15,677 bases of DNA from Enterenecus faecium. GTDB taxonomy: Bacteria; Bacillota; Clostridia; Oscillospirales; Oscillospiraceae. The notes under the pieces are model-generated. The model worked only from the letters and a program-made list of their open reading frames with translations, did no database searches and had not been told where the DNA came from. This document shows positions 8,882 through 14,406 of this stretch, one piece after another (positions within the stretch are counted from its first letter, which is position 1; each line of letters begins with the position of its first letter). A program made the position numbers and the translations under genes. Where the stretch lies: contig DVFO01000074.1 of NCBI GenBank assembly GCA_018713215.1, positions 1 to 15,677 of the forward strand. Direction: 5' to 3'.

Positions 8882-8921
8882 TATGATTTCTTCAGCGACA
8901 CAAAGTACAGCTTTGTGTTGC
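8882..8921 (+). promoter_or_regulatory. Candidate RiPP operon promoter (-10) with adjoining 11-bp inverted repeat
   Basis: TATGAT (8882-8887) matches the -10 consensus at 5/6, but no acceptable -35 exists 16-18 nt upstream, as is common for activator-dependent promoters. Just downstream GCGACACAAAG (8895-8905) pairs with CTTTGTGTTGC (8911-8921), 11 pairs including one G-U, loop TACAG. It would either be the operator of the neighbouring TPR regulator or a 5'-terminal mRNA hairpin. The start site was inferred, not observed. Confidence 0.4.
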
Positions 8922-8947
8922 ACTAACAAAAGAAAGGAGCGTTACAC

Positions 8948-9046
8948 ATGGAGGTTCTTACCGAAAAGAAACCCATCGCTGCTCTGAAAACCAGTGCAGC
9001 AGCACGAGGCTCAAATATCTGTGATAATTGTCCTGTGGGTTCCTAA
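8948..9046 (+). CDS. RiPP precursor peptide, 32 residues, Cys-containing tail
   Basis: A 32-residue peptide just upstream of a radical SAM/SPASM maturase, with a strong AAAGGAG ribosome binding site ending 9 nt before the ATG. The N-terminal ~20 residues are charged and Ala-rich (MEVLTEKKPIAALK, then TSAAARG) and look like a leader. The C-terminal part is SNICDNCPVGS, with C25 and C28 as the only cysteines. Position, size, ribosome binding site and the following hairpin are typical of sactipeptide/ranthipeptide-type precursors. A likely modification is a thioether from C25 and/or C28 to an alpha, beta or gamma carbon, but this is inference. No characterised precursor family was recognised. 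It is too short for ordinary gene finders, so it may be missing from existing annotations. Confidence 0.82.
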   Translation: MEVLTEKKPIAALKTSAAARGSNICDNCPVGS

Positions 9047-9051
9047 AAAGG

Positions 9052-9085
9052 GCGGGATTCCAGGTTTCCTGGAATCCCGCTTTCT
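9052..9085 (+). terminator. Partial terminator between precursor and maturase genes
   Basis: A perfect 13-bp stem (9052-9064 with 9068-9080; arm GCGGGATTCCAGG) with a 3-nt loop is followed by TTTCT. It starts 5 bases after the precursor stop codon. The short, interrupted U tract and the absence of an obvious new promoter before the next gene suggest partial readthrough, giving many precursor transcripts per maturase transcript. It may also protect the 3' end of the short mRNA. Confidence 0.8.
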
Positions 9086-9126
9086 ACACAATTGCTACTG
9101 TTGTTTTCGAATAGAAAGGTGATACA

Positions 9127-10374
9127 ATGTATAGATTACCTGGGTACACTGTCTTTTTTGAGGAGAATAACGTAATATATGTTTCATCAAAGCTGTATCA
9201 GAATACAATAAAAATTACCGACAAGGAACTTCAGGACGAATTCCATTCGATCCTGCGCCATGGAGGCTGTGAGACACTTTCATCACCGCTGACTAATCTA
9301 CTTTATGAACAGGGCATGATTGCTACCACCGAGGAAATACAGGCCAATCTTCGACAGGCCCAGCAACTGTTGGAAAAAACCTTGATTTTAACGATTATGC
9401 CTACGGAAGGCTGTAATTTCCGTTGTATATATTGTTATGAAGAACATACATCGATTAATATGCAGCGCGAAACAATTGATCAAATTCTGGCATATATCGA
9501 AAGAGAGGCACCCAAGTATGAAACAGTCAAAATTGGCTGGTTTGGCGGAGAGCCTACTCTGTGTAAAGATGTGGTTCTCGAAATCAGCAGCTTTACACAG
9601 AAACTGGCAGAAAAATATGGATTTTGCTTTGAATCAAGCATGACAACCAACGGATATCTCTTAGATATTCACTCCTTTGAAGAGTACTATCAAGTTGGGA
9701 TTCGGTCGTATCAAGTCACGCTTGACGGGTGGGAGCATGACCGCATGCGTTCCCATGTGACAGGAAAAGGGACTCTTGATGTCATTCTCCAAAATTTAAT
9801 TGATTTATCCCAGCTTTCCAAGGATAAATGCCAATTTGAAGTATGTATTCGGCACAATATTTTGCTCAGAGACAATGATATGAGCTGGTACGATCATCTA
9901 TACAAGCTCTTTGGAGCGGACAGCCGTTTCTCCATTCTGGTGCATCCGATCGATGATTGGGGCGGAGAATCGGTAAAAAAGCTGGATCTTTCATCCTATC
10001 ATGGACTCGGAGACACGATAGCGAAACATATTCGCTATCTTGAAGCCATTGGCATGCGCCATGCAAATCACACGGAGGAGCCTTTTTCTCAGATCTGTTA
10101 TGCAAGCTTCCCTCATAGTATGGTTTTTCGGGCATCTGGAAGAATTGAAAAGTGCACGGTTGCGCTAGATCACCCCAAAAATCAGCTGGGATCTGTTGAT
10201 GCCCAAAAGGGCATCGTCTTGGACGAGACCATGAATCGTCTGTGGAGTTCATATCCCATTAAAACAGAATGTGTATCTTGCGCCCAGGCACTCAGTTGTC
10301 TCAATTTGAGCTGCAAGAGGAATACCGTTCTCTATGGAGCTTCCAATTGCAACTATATTTGTGCCTATCAATGA
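9127..10374 (+). CDS. Radical SAM/SPASM peptide maturase
   Basis: A 415-residue cytoplasmic iron-sulfur enzyme expected to install a radical-derived crosslink on the 32-residue precursor. The radical SAM cluster motif CNFRCIYC (C96, C100, C103) and the SAM-contacting GGEP (140-143) are intact. The C-terminal region has eight cysteines arranged as a SPASM domain: C324, then G338-x4-C343, then C382-x2-C385-x5-C391-x4-C396, then C408-x3-C412, enough for two auxiliary 4Fe-4S clusters. The last spacing is one residue longer than the usual CX3C. Residues 1-90 precede the barrel and may be the part that binds the leader (PqqD/RRE-like), which is inference. The ATG at 9127 has AAAGGTGA upstream at good spacing. 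Base composition is visibly AT-richer than the flanking glycan and tRNA-synthetase genes. The exact linkage cannot be predicted. Confidence 0.92.
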   Translation: MYRLPGYTVFFEENNVIYVSSKLYQNTIKITDKELQDEFHSILRHGGCETLSSPLTNLLYEQGMIATTEEIQANLRQAQQLLEKTLILTIMPTEGCNFRCIYCYEEHTSINMQRETIDQILAYIEREAPKYETVKIGWFGGEPTLCKDVVLEISSFTQKLAEKYGFCFESSMTTNGYLLDIHSFEEYYQVGIRSYQVTLDGWEHDRMRSHVTGKGTLDVILQNLIDLSQLSKDKCQFEVCIRHNILLRDNDMSWYDHLYKLFGADSRFSILVHPIDDWGGESVKKLDLSSYHGLGDTIAKHIRYLEAIGMRHANHTEEPFSQICYASFPHSMVFRASGRIEKCTVALDHPKNQLGSVDAQKGIVLDETMNRLWSSYPIKTECVSCAQALSCLNLSCKRNTVLYGASNCNYICAYQ

Positions 10375-10420
10375 TCCACACGTATCAAAAAACAGCGACA
10401 GAATGCCAAAGGAGATCACT

Positions 10421-12073
10421 ATGACATATTATCTCAAAAAATTCTGGAGAATTAACAGCCTTGCAGCCTTTTTACAGGTCATTACCTATGGCATTCACGT
10501 CAGCCTAAACCTGTTGATGATGCAGATGTTTCAGGGAATCATTGACCGGGACATCAGGTATTTCCTCACCTGGCTTGGTATCACCGGGCTGGGCTGGACC
10601 TTGTATTTCCTGGTCAGAAGTCTCCAGACCAAGGTTCAGTACCAGGCTGTGATGGCCATGAACAACCAATACCGCCACGACGTAGCCCACTCTCTGCTGC
10701 ACAAGAGTTATGGGGAATTTCACGCCCAGGATAACGGTACCTATTTGGCCTGGATGACCAACTATACCAGCAAGGTGGAGTCGTTGGCATGGGAACCGTT
10801 CTTTCAGGGCGTAGGTCTGGCATCTCAAGTGGTGTGGGCTATCATTGCCCTGGCCACTCTCCACTGGTCTTTGCTGGTAGCGTCTCTGTTCAGTTTTGTC
10901 ATTCTCATGGTCCTTCCCAAACTCTTCGAAAAAAAGCTGGAAGCATTGGGCAAAAAGACTGCCGATGCTCAGGCCGCCGCCACCGGAAAGCTGAAGGACC
11001 TGTTGGGCGGCTTCGATGTCCTCCGGTTCTTCGGGCTGTCTGACCGCTTTCTCCGGCAATGTGACAATGCCAGTCGCGAGATGGAGCAGCCCGCCTGTCA
11101 TCAAAAGACCATCGCCAGCTATGTCAACGGCGTAATGGGTTTCTTTATCATTGCCACCCAACTGCTGGTTAATGTATTCATTGGCATTCTGTCCATTCAG
11201 GGAGTTATTTTACAGGCCGCTATTATGGGTGGCGGCAACCTATGCGGTGCGGTGAGCAACGGTCTGAGCAATCTTGCAGAAATCCGCCTGTCCTTTGCTT
11301 CAGCAAAGCCCTACTTTGAGCATGTGACCCACGGCGGGGAAGAGAAGGCGGCCACCGCCCCCCAACTGGAGCCTCTGCGAGAGCACATCACGCTGGAGCA
11401 CATCAGCTTCAGTTATGATGAACGAAAGCCCATTTTGAACGATCAAAGTTTCTGTTTCCAAAAGGGCGGCAAGTACGCACTCACGGGCCCCTCTGGCTGC
11501 GGCAAGTCAACCATACTCAAGCTTCTTTTAGGCTGGCTTCCAGAGTACAAGGGCATCATTCGCTTTGACGGCCTGGATGTGCGGGAGGTAACTCCGCAAC
11601 AGTTGCAAAGTCAGATGAGCTACATAGAGCAGAACGTATTTTTGTTTAATACCACCATCCGGGACAACATCACCCTGGGCGGACAGTTTACCGACCAGCA
11701 GCTTGAGTGCGCCATCAAAGGAAGTGCCTTGGATGAAGACCTGAAAAATATGCCTCTGGGGCTGGACACCCCTGTCGGTGAGGAGGGGAGCAACCTTTCC
11801 GGCGGCCAAAAGCAACGGGTCGCCATCGCCCGCGCCCTCATCCATGATCGGTCCATTCTTCTGGTAGACGAAGGAACCAGCGCACTGGACCAGAAAAATG
11901 CAGATATCGTGGAGCAGAGCCTGTTGAATAACCCAAATCTCACATTAATCTTGGTCAGCCACCATCTGACACCTAAACGAAAGGCACAATTCACCAAGGT
12001 ATTTGAATTGGAGCCCGTTATCTCCACAGCTTCCTACAACAGTTCTACAGAATCAAAAGAATCAGGTGAATAG
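10421..12073 (+). CDS. ABC exporter, fused permease and ATPase, without peptidase domain
   Basis: A 550-residue half-transporter that presumably dimerises and exports the modified peptide. The N-terminal half has about five to six membrane helices (for example ~18-40, ~48-65, ~140-180 and ~230-265). The ATPase half carries Walker A GPSGCGKST (356-364, K362), signature LSGGQKQR (459-466), Walker B ILLVDEG with D483/E484, and a SHH H-loop. There is no C39 protease domain at the N-terminus, so leader removal must come from another enzyme. The ATG at 10421 was chosen for AAAGGAG 6 nt upstream; an in-frame ATG at 10334 lies inside the maturase gene. A 46-base gap separates it from the maturase, and its stop is one base before the next gene, so the genes are co-transcribed and probably translationally coupled. 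Confidence 0.9.
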   Translation: MTYYLKKFWRINSLAAFLQVITYGIHVSLNLLMMQMFQGIIDRDIRYFLTWLGITGLGWTLYFLVRSLQTKVQYQAVMAMNNQYRHDVAHSLLHKSYGEFHAQDNGTYLAWMTNYTSKVESLAWEPFFQGVGLASQVVWAIIALATLHWSLLVASLFSFVILMVLPKLFEKKLEALGKKTADAQAAATGKLKDLLGGFDVLRFFGLSDRFLRQCDNASREMEQPACHQKTIASYVNGVMGFFIIATQLLVNVFIGILSIQGVILQAAIMGGGNLCGAVSNGLSNLAEIRLSFASAKPYFEHVTHGGEEKAATAPQLEPLREHITLEHISFSYDERKPILNDQSFCFQKGGKYALTGPSGCGKSTILKLLLGWLPEYKGIIRFDGLDVREVTPQQLQSQMSYIEQNVFLFNTTIRDNITLGGQFTDQQLECAIKGSALDEDLKNMPLGLDTPVGEEGSNLSGGQKQRVAIARALIHDRSILLVDEGTSALDQKNADIVEQSLLNNPNLTLILVSHHLTPKRKAQFTKVFELEPVISTASYNSSTESKESGE

Positions 12074-12074
12074 A

Positions 12075-12272
12075 ATGAAAAAAACGACGATACTGCTCTC
12101 AACCTTACTTCTGACCCTCTCGGTCTGGATCGTCCTTCCCCGGAATGCGCAGGCTACTGAACCAAGCCCCACTCCCGTATCTTCCGTTGAACCAACACAA
12201 CCAGATGATACAGTGCCAGGGGATTTACCCAATCCCATAGACGTACCTGATCCGCATCCTACTGAACATTAA
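12075..12272 (+). CDS. Small secreted Pro-rich acidic peptide (unknown; possible signal or immunity factor)
   Basis: A 65-residue protein with a clear Sec signal peptide: MKKTT, a hydrophobic core (~6-21) and an AQA cleavage motif ending at residue 27. The mature ~38 residues contain eleven prolines and eight acidic residues, no cysteine, and end in DVPDPHPTEH. The ATG lies one base after the exporter stop, with AGGTGA overlapping the end of that gene, so translation is probably coupled. It converges with the RRNPP-type regulator, overlapping its 3' end by 4 bases. Small exported proteins next to PlcR-like regulators can be pro-peptides of quorum signals (PapR is the model), so this is a reasonable candidate. 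An immunity or surface role is equally open. No family was recognised. Confidence 0.72.
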   Translation: MKKTTILLSTLLLTLSVWIVLPRNAQATEPSPTPVSSVEPTQPDDTVPGDLPNPIDVPDPHPTEH

Positions 12273-13204
12273 AAGGAAAATTCCGTTCCTAGCTGTTCTC
12301 TGGCATCAATTTCGAGCTTTTTAAGGTTATGTTCATCACCAATGGCTTTGTATATGTAGCGTGCTTGGCAGTATAGCTCCTTGCTGCAAGCTCGGTCGCC
12401 CAAGAAATACGCACACTCCGCCTTAATCGCCAGAAGGCCGGGCAAAAATTGATAATGCCCTCGATCGATGCATGTCTTCCTGCCAATTTCCGCCACTTCA
12501 ATGGCATCTTCGTATCGCTTGGCTACAACTAACTCCCGGGCATAGTTGAAAGTTACCAGGCAAAGATACTTCTTGCTCTCCATATACTTCTGCAAATATT
12601 TCAGCAATTGGCTGTACAAGCCAATTGCTGTTTTTCTTTGTCCCGTCAGCGCATATACCATGGCAATCTGGTTGATAAGCTGAATCTCATCCCAAGTATA
12701 CCTCAACTGTCCCACTTCTTCTGGGTCAAACCGAGGTGCGGTCAGGTGCATGGCCTCCAGCAACATTTCTAACTGCCTTTCGTAGGGATAGGCCCCACTA
12801 CGCTCTCCTAACAGAGCACGATTACGCAGTATAAACTGCCTGGCAAGCGTGTCATCCGAGTCTGTGATCCCTTCCAGTTCATCCAAGGCTCTTGTCGCCT
12901 GTTCCCAGACCTGCACCTTTTCCTCTCCAATTTTCTGATAGAATTGAACGATATCATCGTTGATCTCTCTTCTCAACCGAGCTTCTTCTTCCTCATTTTT
13001 GCTCACCAGAGCATAGTATCGCTCTCCAGGTAGCCCTAGTCGTTGCAGCAGCGCATTGATCCGGCTGCGAGATGGCGTTTGCTTTCCGTTTTCCAATCGG
13101 GATATGGTGATCGGTTCGCAGATCCCCTCACACAGCTGCTCCTGTGTCATGCCTAGTTCTAACCGCCGTCGTTTGATCACATTACCTAAAAAAATCTCAT
13201 GCAC
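12269..13204 (-). CDS. XRE-family HTH regulator with TPR domain (PlcR/Rgg, RRNPP-like)
   Basis: A 311-residue cytoplasmic transcription factor. Residues ~4-60 form an XRE helix-turn-helix (GNVIKRRRLELGMTQEQL, then PITISRLENGKQTPS). The rest is all-helical with TPR-like repeats, clearest at ~180-300 (for example AMVYALTGQRKTAIGLYSQL). This architecture is used by PlcR, Rgg and relatives that bind a re-imported peptide. The GTG at 13204 is preferred: GGGGGA lies 8 nt upstream and the promoter's start site is near 13228. The longer frame from TTG at 13234 would begin before that start site. It faces the RiPP operon tail-to-tail and most likely controls it. The inducing peptide is unknown; the converging 65-residue secreted peptide is a candidate. 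Confidence 0.88.
   Translation of the reverse strand: MHEIFLGNVIKRRRLELGMTQEQLCEGICEPITISRLENGKQTPSRSRINALLQRLGLPGERYYALVSKNEEEEARLRREINDDIVQFYQKIGEEKVQVWEQATRALDELEGITDSDDTLARQFILRNRALLGERSGAYPYERQLEMLLEAMHLTAPRFDPEEVGQLRYTWDEIQLINQIAMVYALTGQRKTAIGLYSQLLKYLQKYMESKKYLCLVTFNYARELVVAKRYEDAIEVAEIGRKTCIDRGHYQFLPGLLAIKAECAYFLGDRACSKELYCQARYIYKAIGDEHNLKKLEIDAREQLGTEFSF
12602..12638 (+). terminator. Plus-strand intrinsic terminator inside the regulator gene, in antisense
   Basis: A perfect 12-bp inverted repeat (arm CAGCAATTGGCT at 12602-12613, complement at 12619-12630, loop GTACA) is followed directly by TTTTTCTTT on the plus strand. In the sense direction of the regulator the hairpin is followed by AAATAT, so it should act only on rightward transcripts. 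No terminator is visible between the end of the RiPP operon and this point, so it is the likely end of the operon mRNA. Confidence 0.72.
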
Positions 13205-13234
13205 GTTATGTTCCCCCACAATATTTATTTGCAA

Positions 13235-13263
13235 AGTATATCATATTGCGCTGGCATCGTCCA
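13235..13263 (-). promoter_or_regulatory. Promoter of the TPR regulator
   Basis: The minus strand reads TGGACG (13263-13258), 17 nt, TATACT (13240-13235): 4/6 and 5/6 matches. The start site near 13228 leaves about 24 nt to the GTG at 13204, with the GGGGGA ribosome binding site between. This decides the start codon, since the TTG at 13234 would not be in the transcript. Confidence 0.6.
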
Positions 13264-13320
13264 TAACTTCTAGGCGGCCTGACCCCCAGCAGATAGTTTG
13301 AAAAAAGAGAAGATAAAAGC

Positions 13321-13350
13321 AAAAACCGAACGCATAAGCGTTCGGTTTTT
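13321..13350 (-). terminator. Terminator of the tRNA operon (bidirectional)
   Basis: A perfect 13-bp stem with loop ATAA (arms 13321-13333 and 13338-13350) has five A/T pairs at its base. On the minus strand the U run continues as GCTTTTATC. It starts one base after the tRNA-Val CCA end. Because both arms end in T runs, it would also stop any rightward transcript before the tRNA genes. Confidence 0.88.
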
Positions 13351-13351
13351 C

Positions 13352-13427
13352 TGGTGGAGACTACAGAACTCGAATCTGTGACCTCTTGCGTGTGAAGCAA
13401 GCGCTCTACCGGCTGAGCTAAGCCTCC
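13352..13427 (-). tRNA. tRNA-Val (anticodon CAC)
   Basis: A 76-nt cloverleaf with CCA encoded. Acceptor GGAGGCT pairs with AGTCTCC; the D arm has GCTC/GAGC. The anticodon stem CTTGC/GCAAG encloses TTCACAC, giving CAC, which reads the Val codon GTG. The T arm ACAGA/TCTGT carries TTCGAGT. It is the last gene of the operon. Confidence 0.95.
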
Positions 13428-13432
13428 ATATA

Positions 13433-13507
13433 TGGTGACCCGTACGGGACTCGAACCCGTGTTACCGCCGTGAAAGGGCGGTGTCTTAACCGCTTGACCA
13501 ACGGGCC
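13433..13507 (-). tRNA. tRNA-Glu (anticodon TTC)
   Basis: A 75-nt cloverleaf with CCA encoded. Acceptor GGCCCGT pairs with ACGGGTC. The anticodon stem CCGCC/GGCGG encloses CTTTCAC, giving TTC for Glu (GAA/GAG). The T loop TTCGAGT is present. It lies 5 bases upstream of tRNA-Val in the same transcript. Confidence 0.95.
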
Positions 13508-13538
13508 ATGTTGCCCACAGCGGGCGCTAGGTTGGGTT

Positions 13539-13570
13539 CCCGGAGTGGCGGCCATTGCCGCCTCTCCGGG
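13539..13570 (-). other. Stem-loop flush with the tRNA-Met CCA end
   Basis: CCCGGAG (13539-13545) pairs with CTCCGGG (13564-13570); after one T-T mismatch GGCGG pairs with CCGCC (13547-13551 with 13558-13562), loop CCATTG. It starts at the base right after tRNA-Met and lies in the 63-nt spacer before tRNA-Glu. It is probably a processing or stability element of the tRNA precursor; no U tract follows, so it is not a terminator. Confidence 0.6.
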
Positions 13571-13647
13571 TGGTAGCGGCAATGTGATTCGAACACATGA
13601 CACTACGGGTATGAACCGTATGCTCTAGCCAACTGAGCTATGCCGCC
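13571..13647 (-). tRNA. tRNA-Met, elongator type (anticodon CAT)
   Basis: A 77-nt cloverleaf with CCA encoded. Acceptor GGCGGCA pairs with TGCCGCT (G1-U72 wobble). The anticodon stem TACGG/CCGTA encloses TTCATAC, giving CAT. It lacks the three G-C pairs at the base of the anticodon loop and the 1-72 mismatch of C-A type expected of an initiator, so it is called elongator Met. A lysidine-modified Ile2 tRNA is the alternative. It is the first gene of the operon. Confidence 0.9.
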
Positions 13648-13675
13648 GTAAGTCGTACCCAACAGGGCAAGAGAT

Positions 13676-13704
13676 AGTATACCCACTTTGTCCTAAAATG
13701 TCAA
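13676..13704 (-). promoter_or_regulatory. Near-consensus promoter of the tRNA operon
   Basis: The minus strand reads TTGACA (13704-13699, perfect), 17 nt, TATACT (13681-13676, 5/6). Start is near 13669, about 20 nt before tRNA-Met. It is the strongest promoter in the window, as expected for stable RNA. Confidence 0.88.
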
Positions 13705-13739
13705 CACCTTTTTTCAAAAAAGTTTCAAAAATTTGAGTA

Positions 13740-14350
13740 GCACAACATCTTGTATGCCATCATGGCATTCTCCCATGATATGGAGCTTTCAGGCTGGCCA
13801 GCCTGGGGACGCGCTCCGCTGGGCCCCATTTCTCCCCGATGAGAAATGGGGGAAAGAATCGCCAAAGGCGGGGCCTTCCCCCGCCTTGTGGAATCCACCC
13901 CGCGGTACTAGGTGTCCCTGCGTCTTTCTCTTTTCAGCCCTTGGCCCGGTGGGGTCACATAGATGGCTTGCCGTTCTATGGTTTGTATTCACTTCTCTGC
14001 TGGTGTGTACTTCTATTGCCAGGGCCTTACTCTGGTGCGCCGCTGTTCCCAGCTATCGGCGGCGGGAACGCCGCTTGGCCAGGGTAGGCCCGGACATGGA
14101 AACTGCCCAGCCATAGGGCCAGCTGCCAGGATAGCCTGGTGTGGTGGCAGAACTAGGCGTCACAGCAAGGGTGACGGGCCGAACCTAGGCTTGACGCAGG
14201 TCCAGCCTCGTACCCCAGGGAGGTCCTTAGGGGGGAACGCCCTAAGTGGCTTTTCGTCCATTTTGGCCAGTCAAAATGGACCCCAGCGGAGCGTCCCTGG
14301 TAGGGGCGCTGTACCCCAGCGCACATAGGGGAGAAGCACAGGCTTTCCCA
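13740..14350. other. Structured non-coding region, about 600 nt, unidentified
   Basis: No open frame here has a credible start or a recognisable product, but inverted repeats are packed end to end. They include 13754-13768, a 16-base perfect palindrome at 13790-13805, an 11-bp stem at 13824-13834/13841-13851, a 9-bp stem at 13865-13873/13879-13887, and a 6-bp stem with a GGAA tetraloop at 14059-14074. Further on are nested stems 14153-14157/14184-14188 around 14158-14163/14171-14176, a 7-bp stem at 14226-14232/14240-14246, a 10-bp stem at 14256-14265/14272-14281, and 14290-14297/14303-14310. It could be a large structured RNA or a cluster of palindromic intergenic repeats. Signatures of RNase P RNA, tmRNA, SRP RNA and group II introns were looked for and not found. 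Confidence 0.5.
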
Positions 14351-14354
14351 AAAG

Positions 14355-14388
14355 AAAGACCGGGAGACACCAACGTCTCCCGGTCTTT
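14355..14388 (-). terminator. Terminator of the glycyl-tRNA synthetase gene
   Basis: A perfect 14-bp stem (14355-14368 with 14375-14388, arm AAAGACCGGGAGAC, loop 6 nt) is followed on the minus strand by a run ending CTTTCTTTTG. It lies 18 bases beyond the synthetase stop codon. The plus-strand side also ends in T residues, so it may act in both directions. Confidence 0.88.
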
Positions 14389-14406
14389 TCAATCAAATAG
14401 CCTGTC

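Noticed and set aside
13205..13234. Start of the TPR regulator at TTG 13234
   Set aside because: The promoter's -10 ends at 13235, so the transcript would begin after this codon. The GTG at 13204 has a suitable GGGGGA upstream and gives the usual N-terminus length for XRE proteins.
13352..13427. Integration of the RiPP cassette as an island at the tRNA-Val 3' end
   Set aside because: No second copy of the tRNA-Val 3' end is visible in the window and there is no integrase gene; transfer remains possible but not by a visible tRNA-targeted element.
13733..14328. Several overlapping open frames of 80-127 codons between the tRNA operon and glyS
   Set aside because: They overlap one another in different frames, lack convincing ribosome binding sites, show no domain, and run through the dense inverted repeats.
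13740..14350. RNase P RNA, tmRNA, SRP RNA or group II intron
   Set aside because: I looked for the GAGGAAAGTCC and ACAGAA elements of RNase P RNA, the tRNA-like ends of tmRNA, the GGAAGGAAGCAG-type loop of SRP RNA and domain V of group II introns on both strands and saw none.
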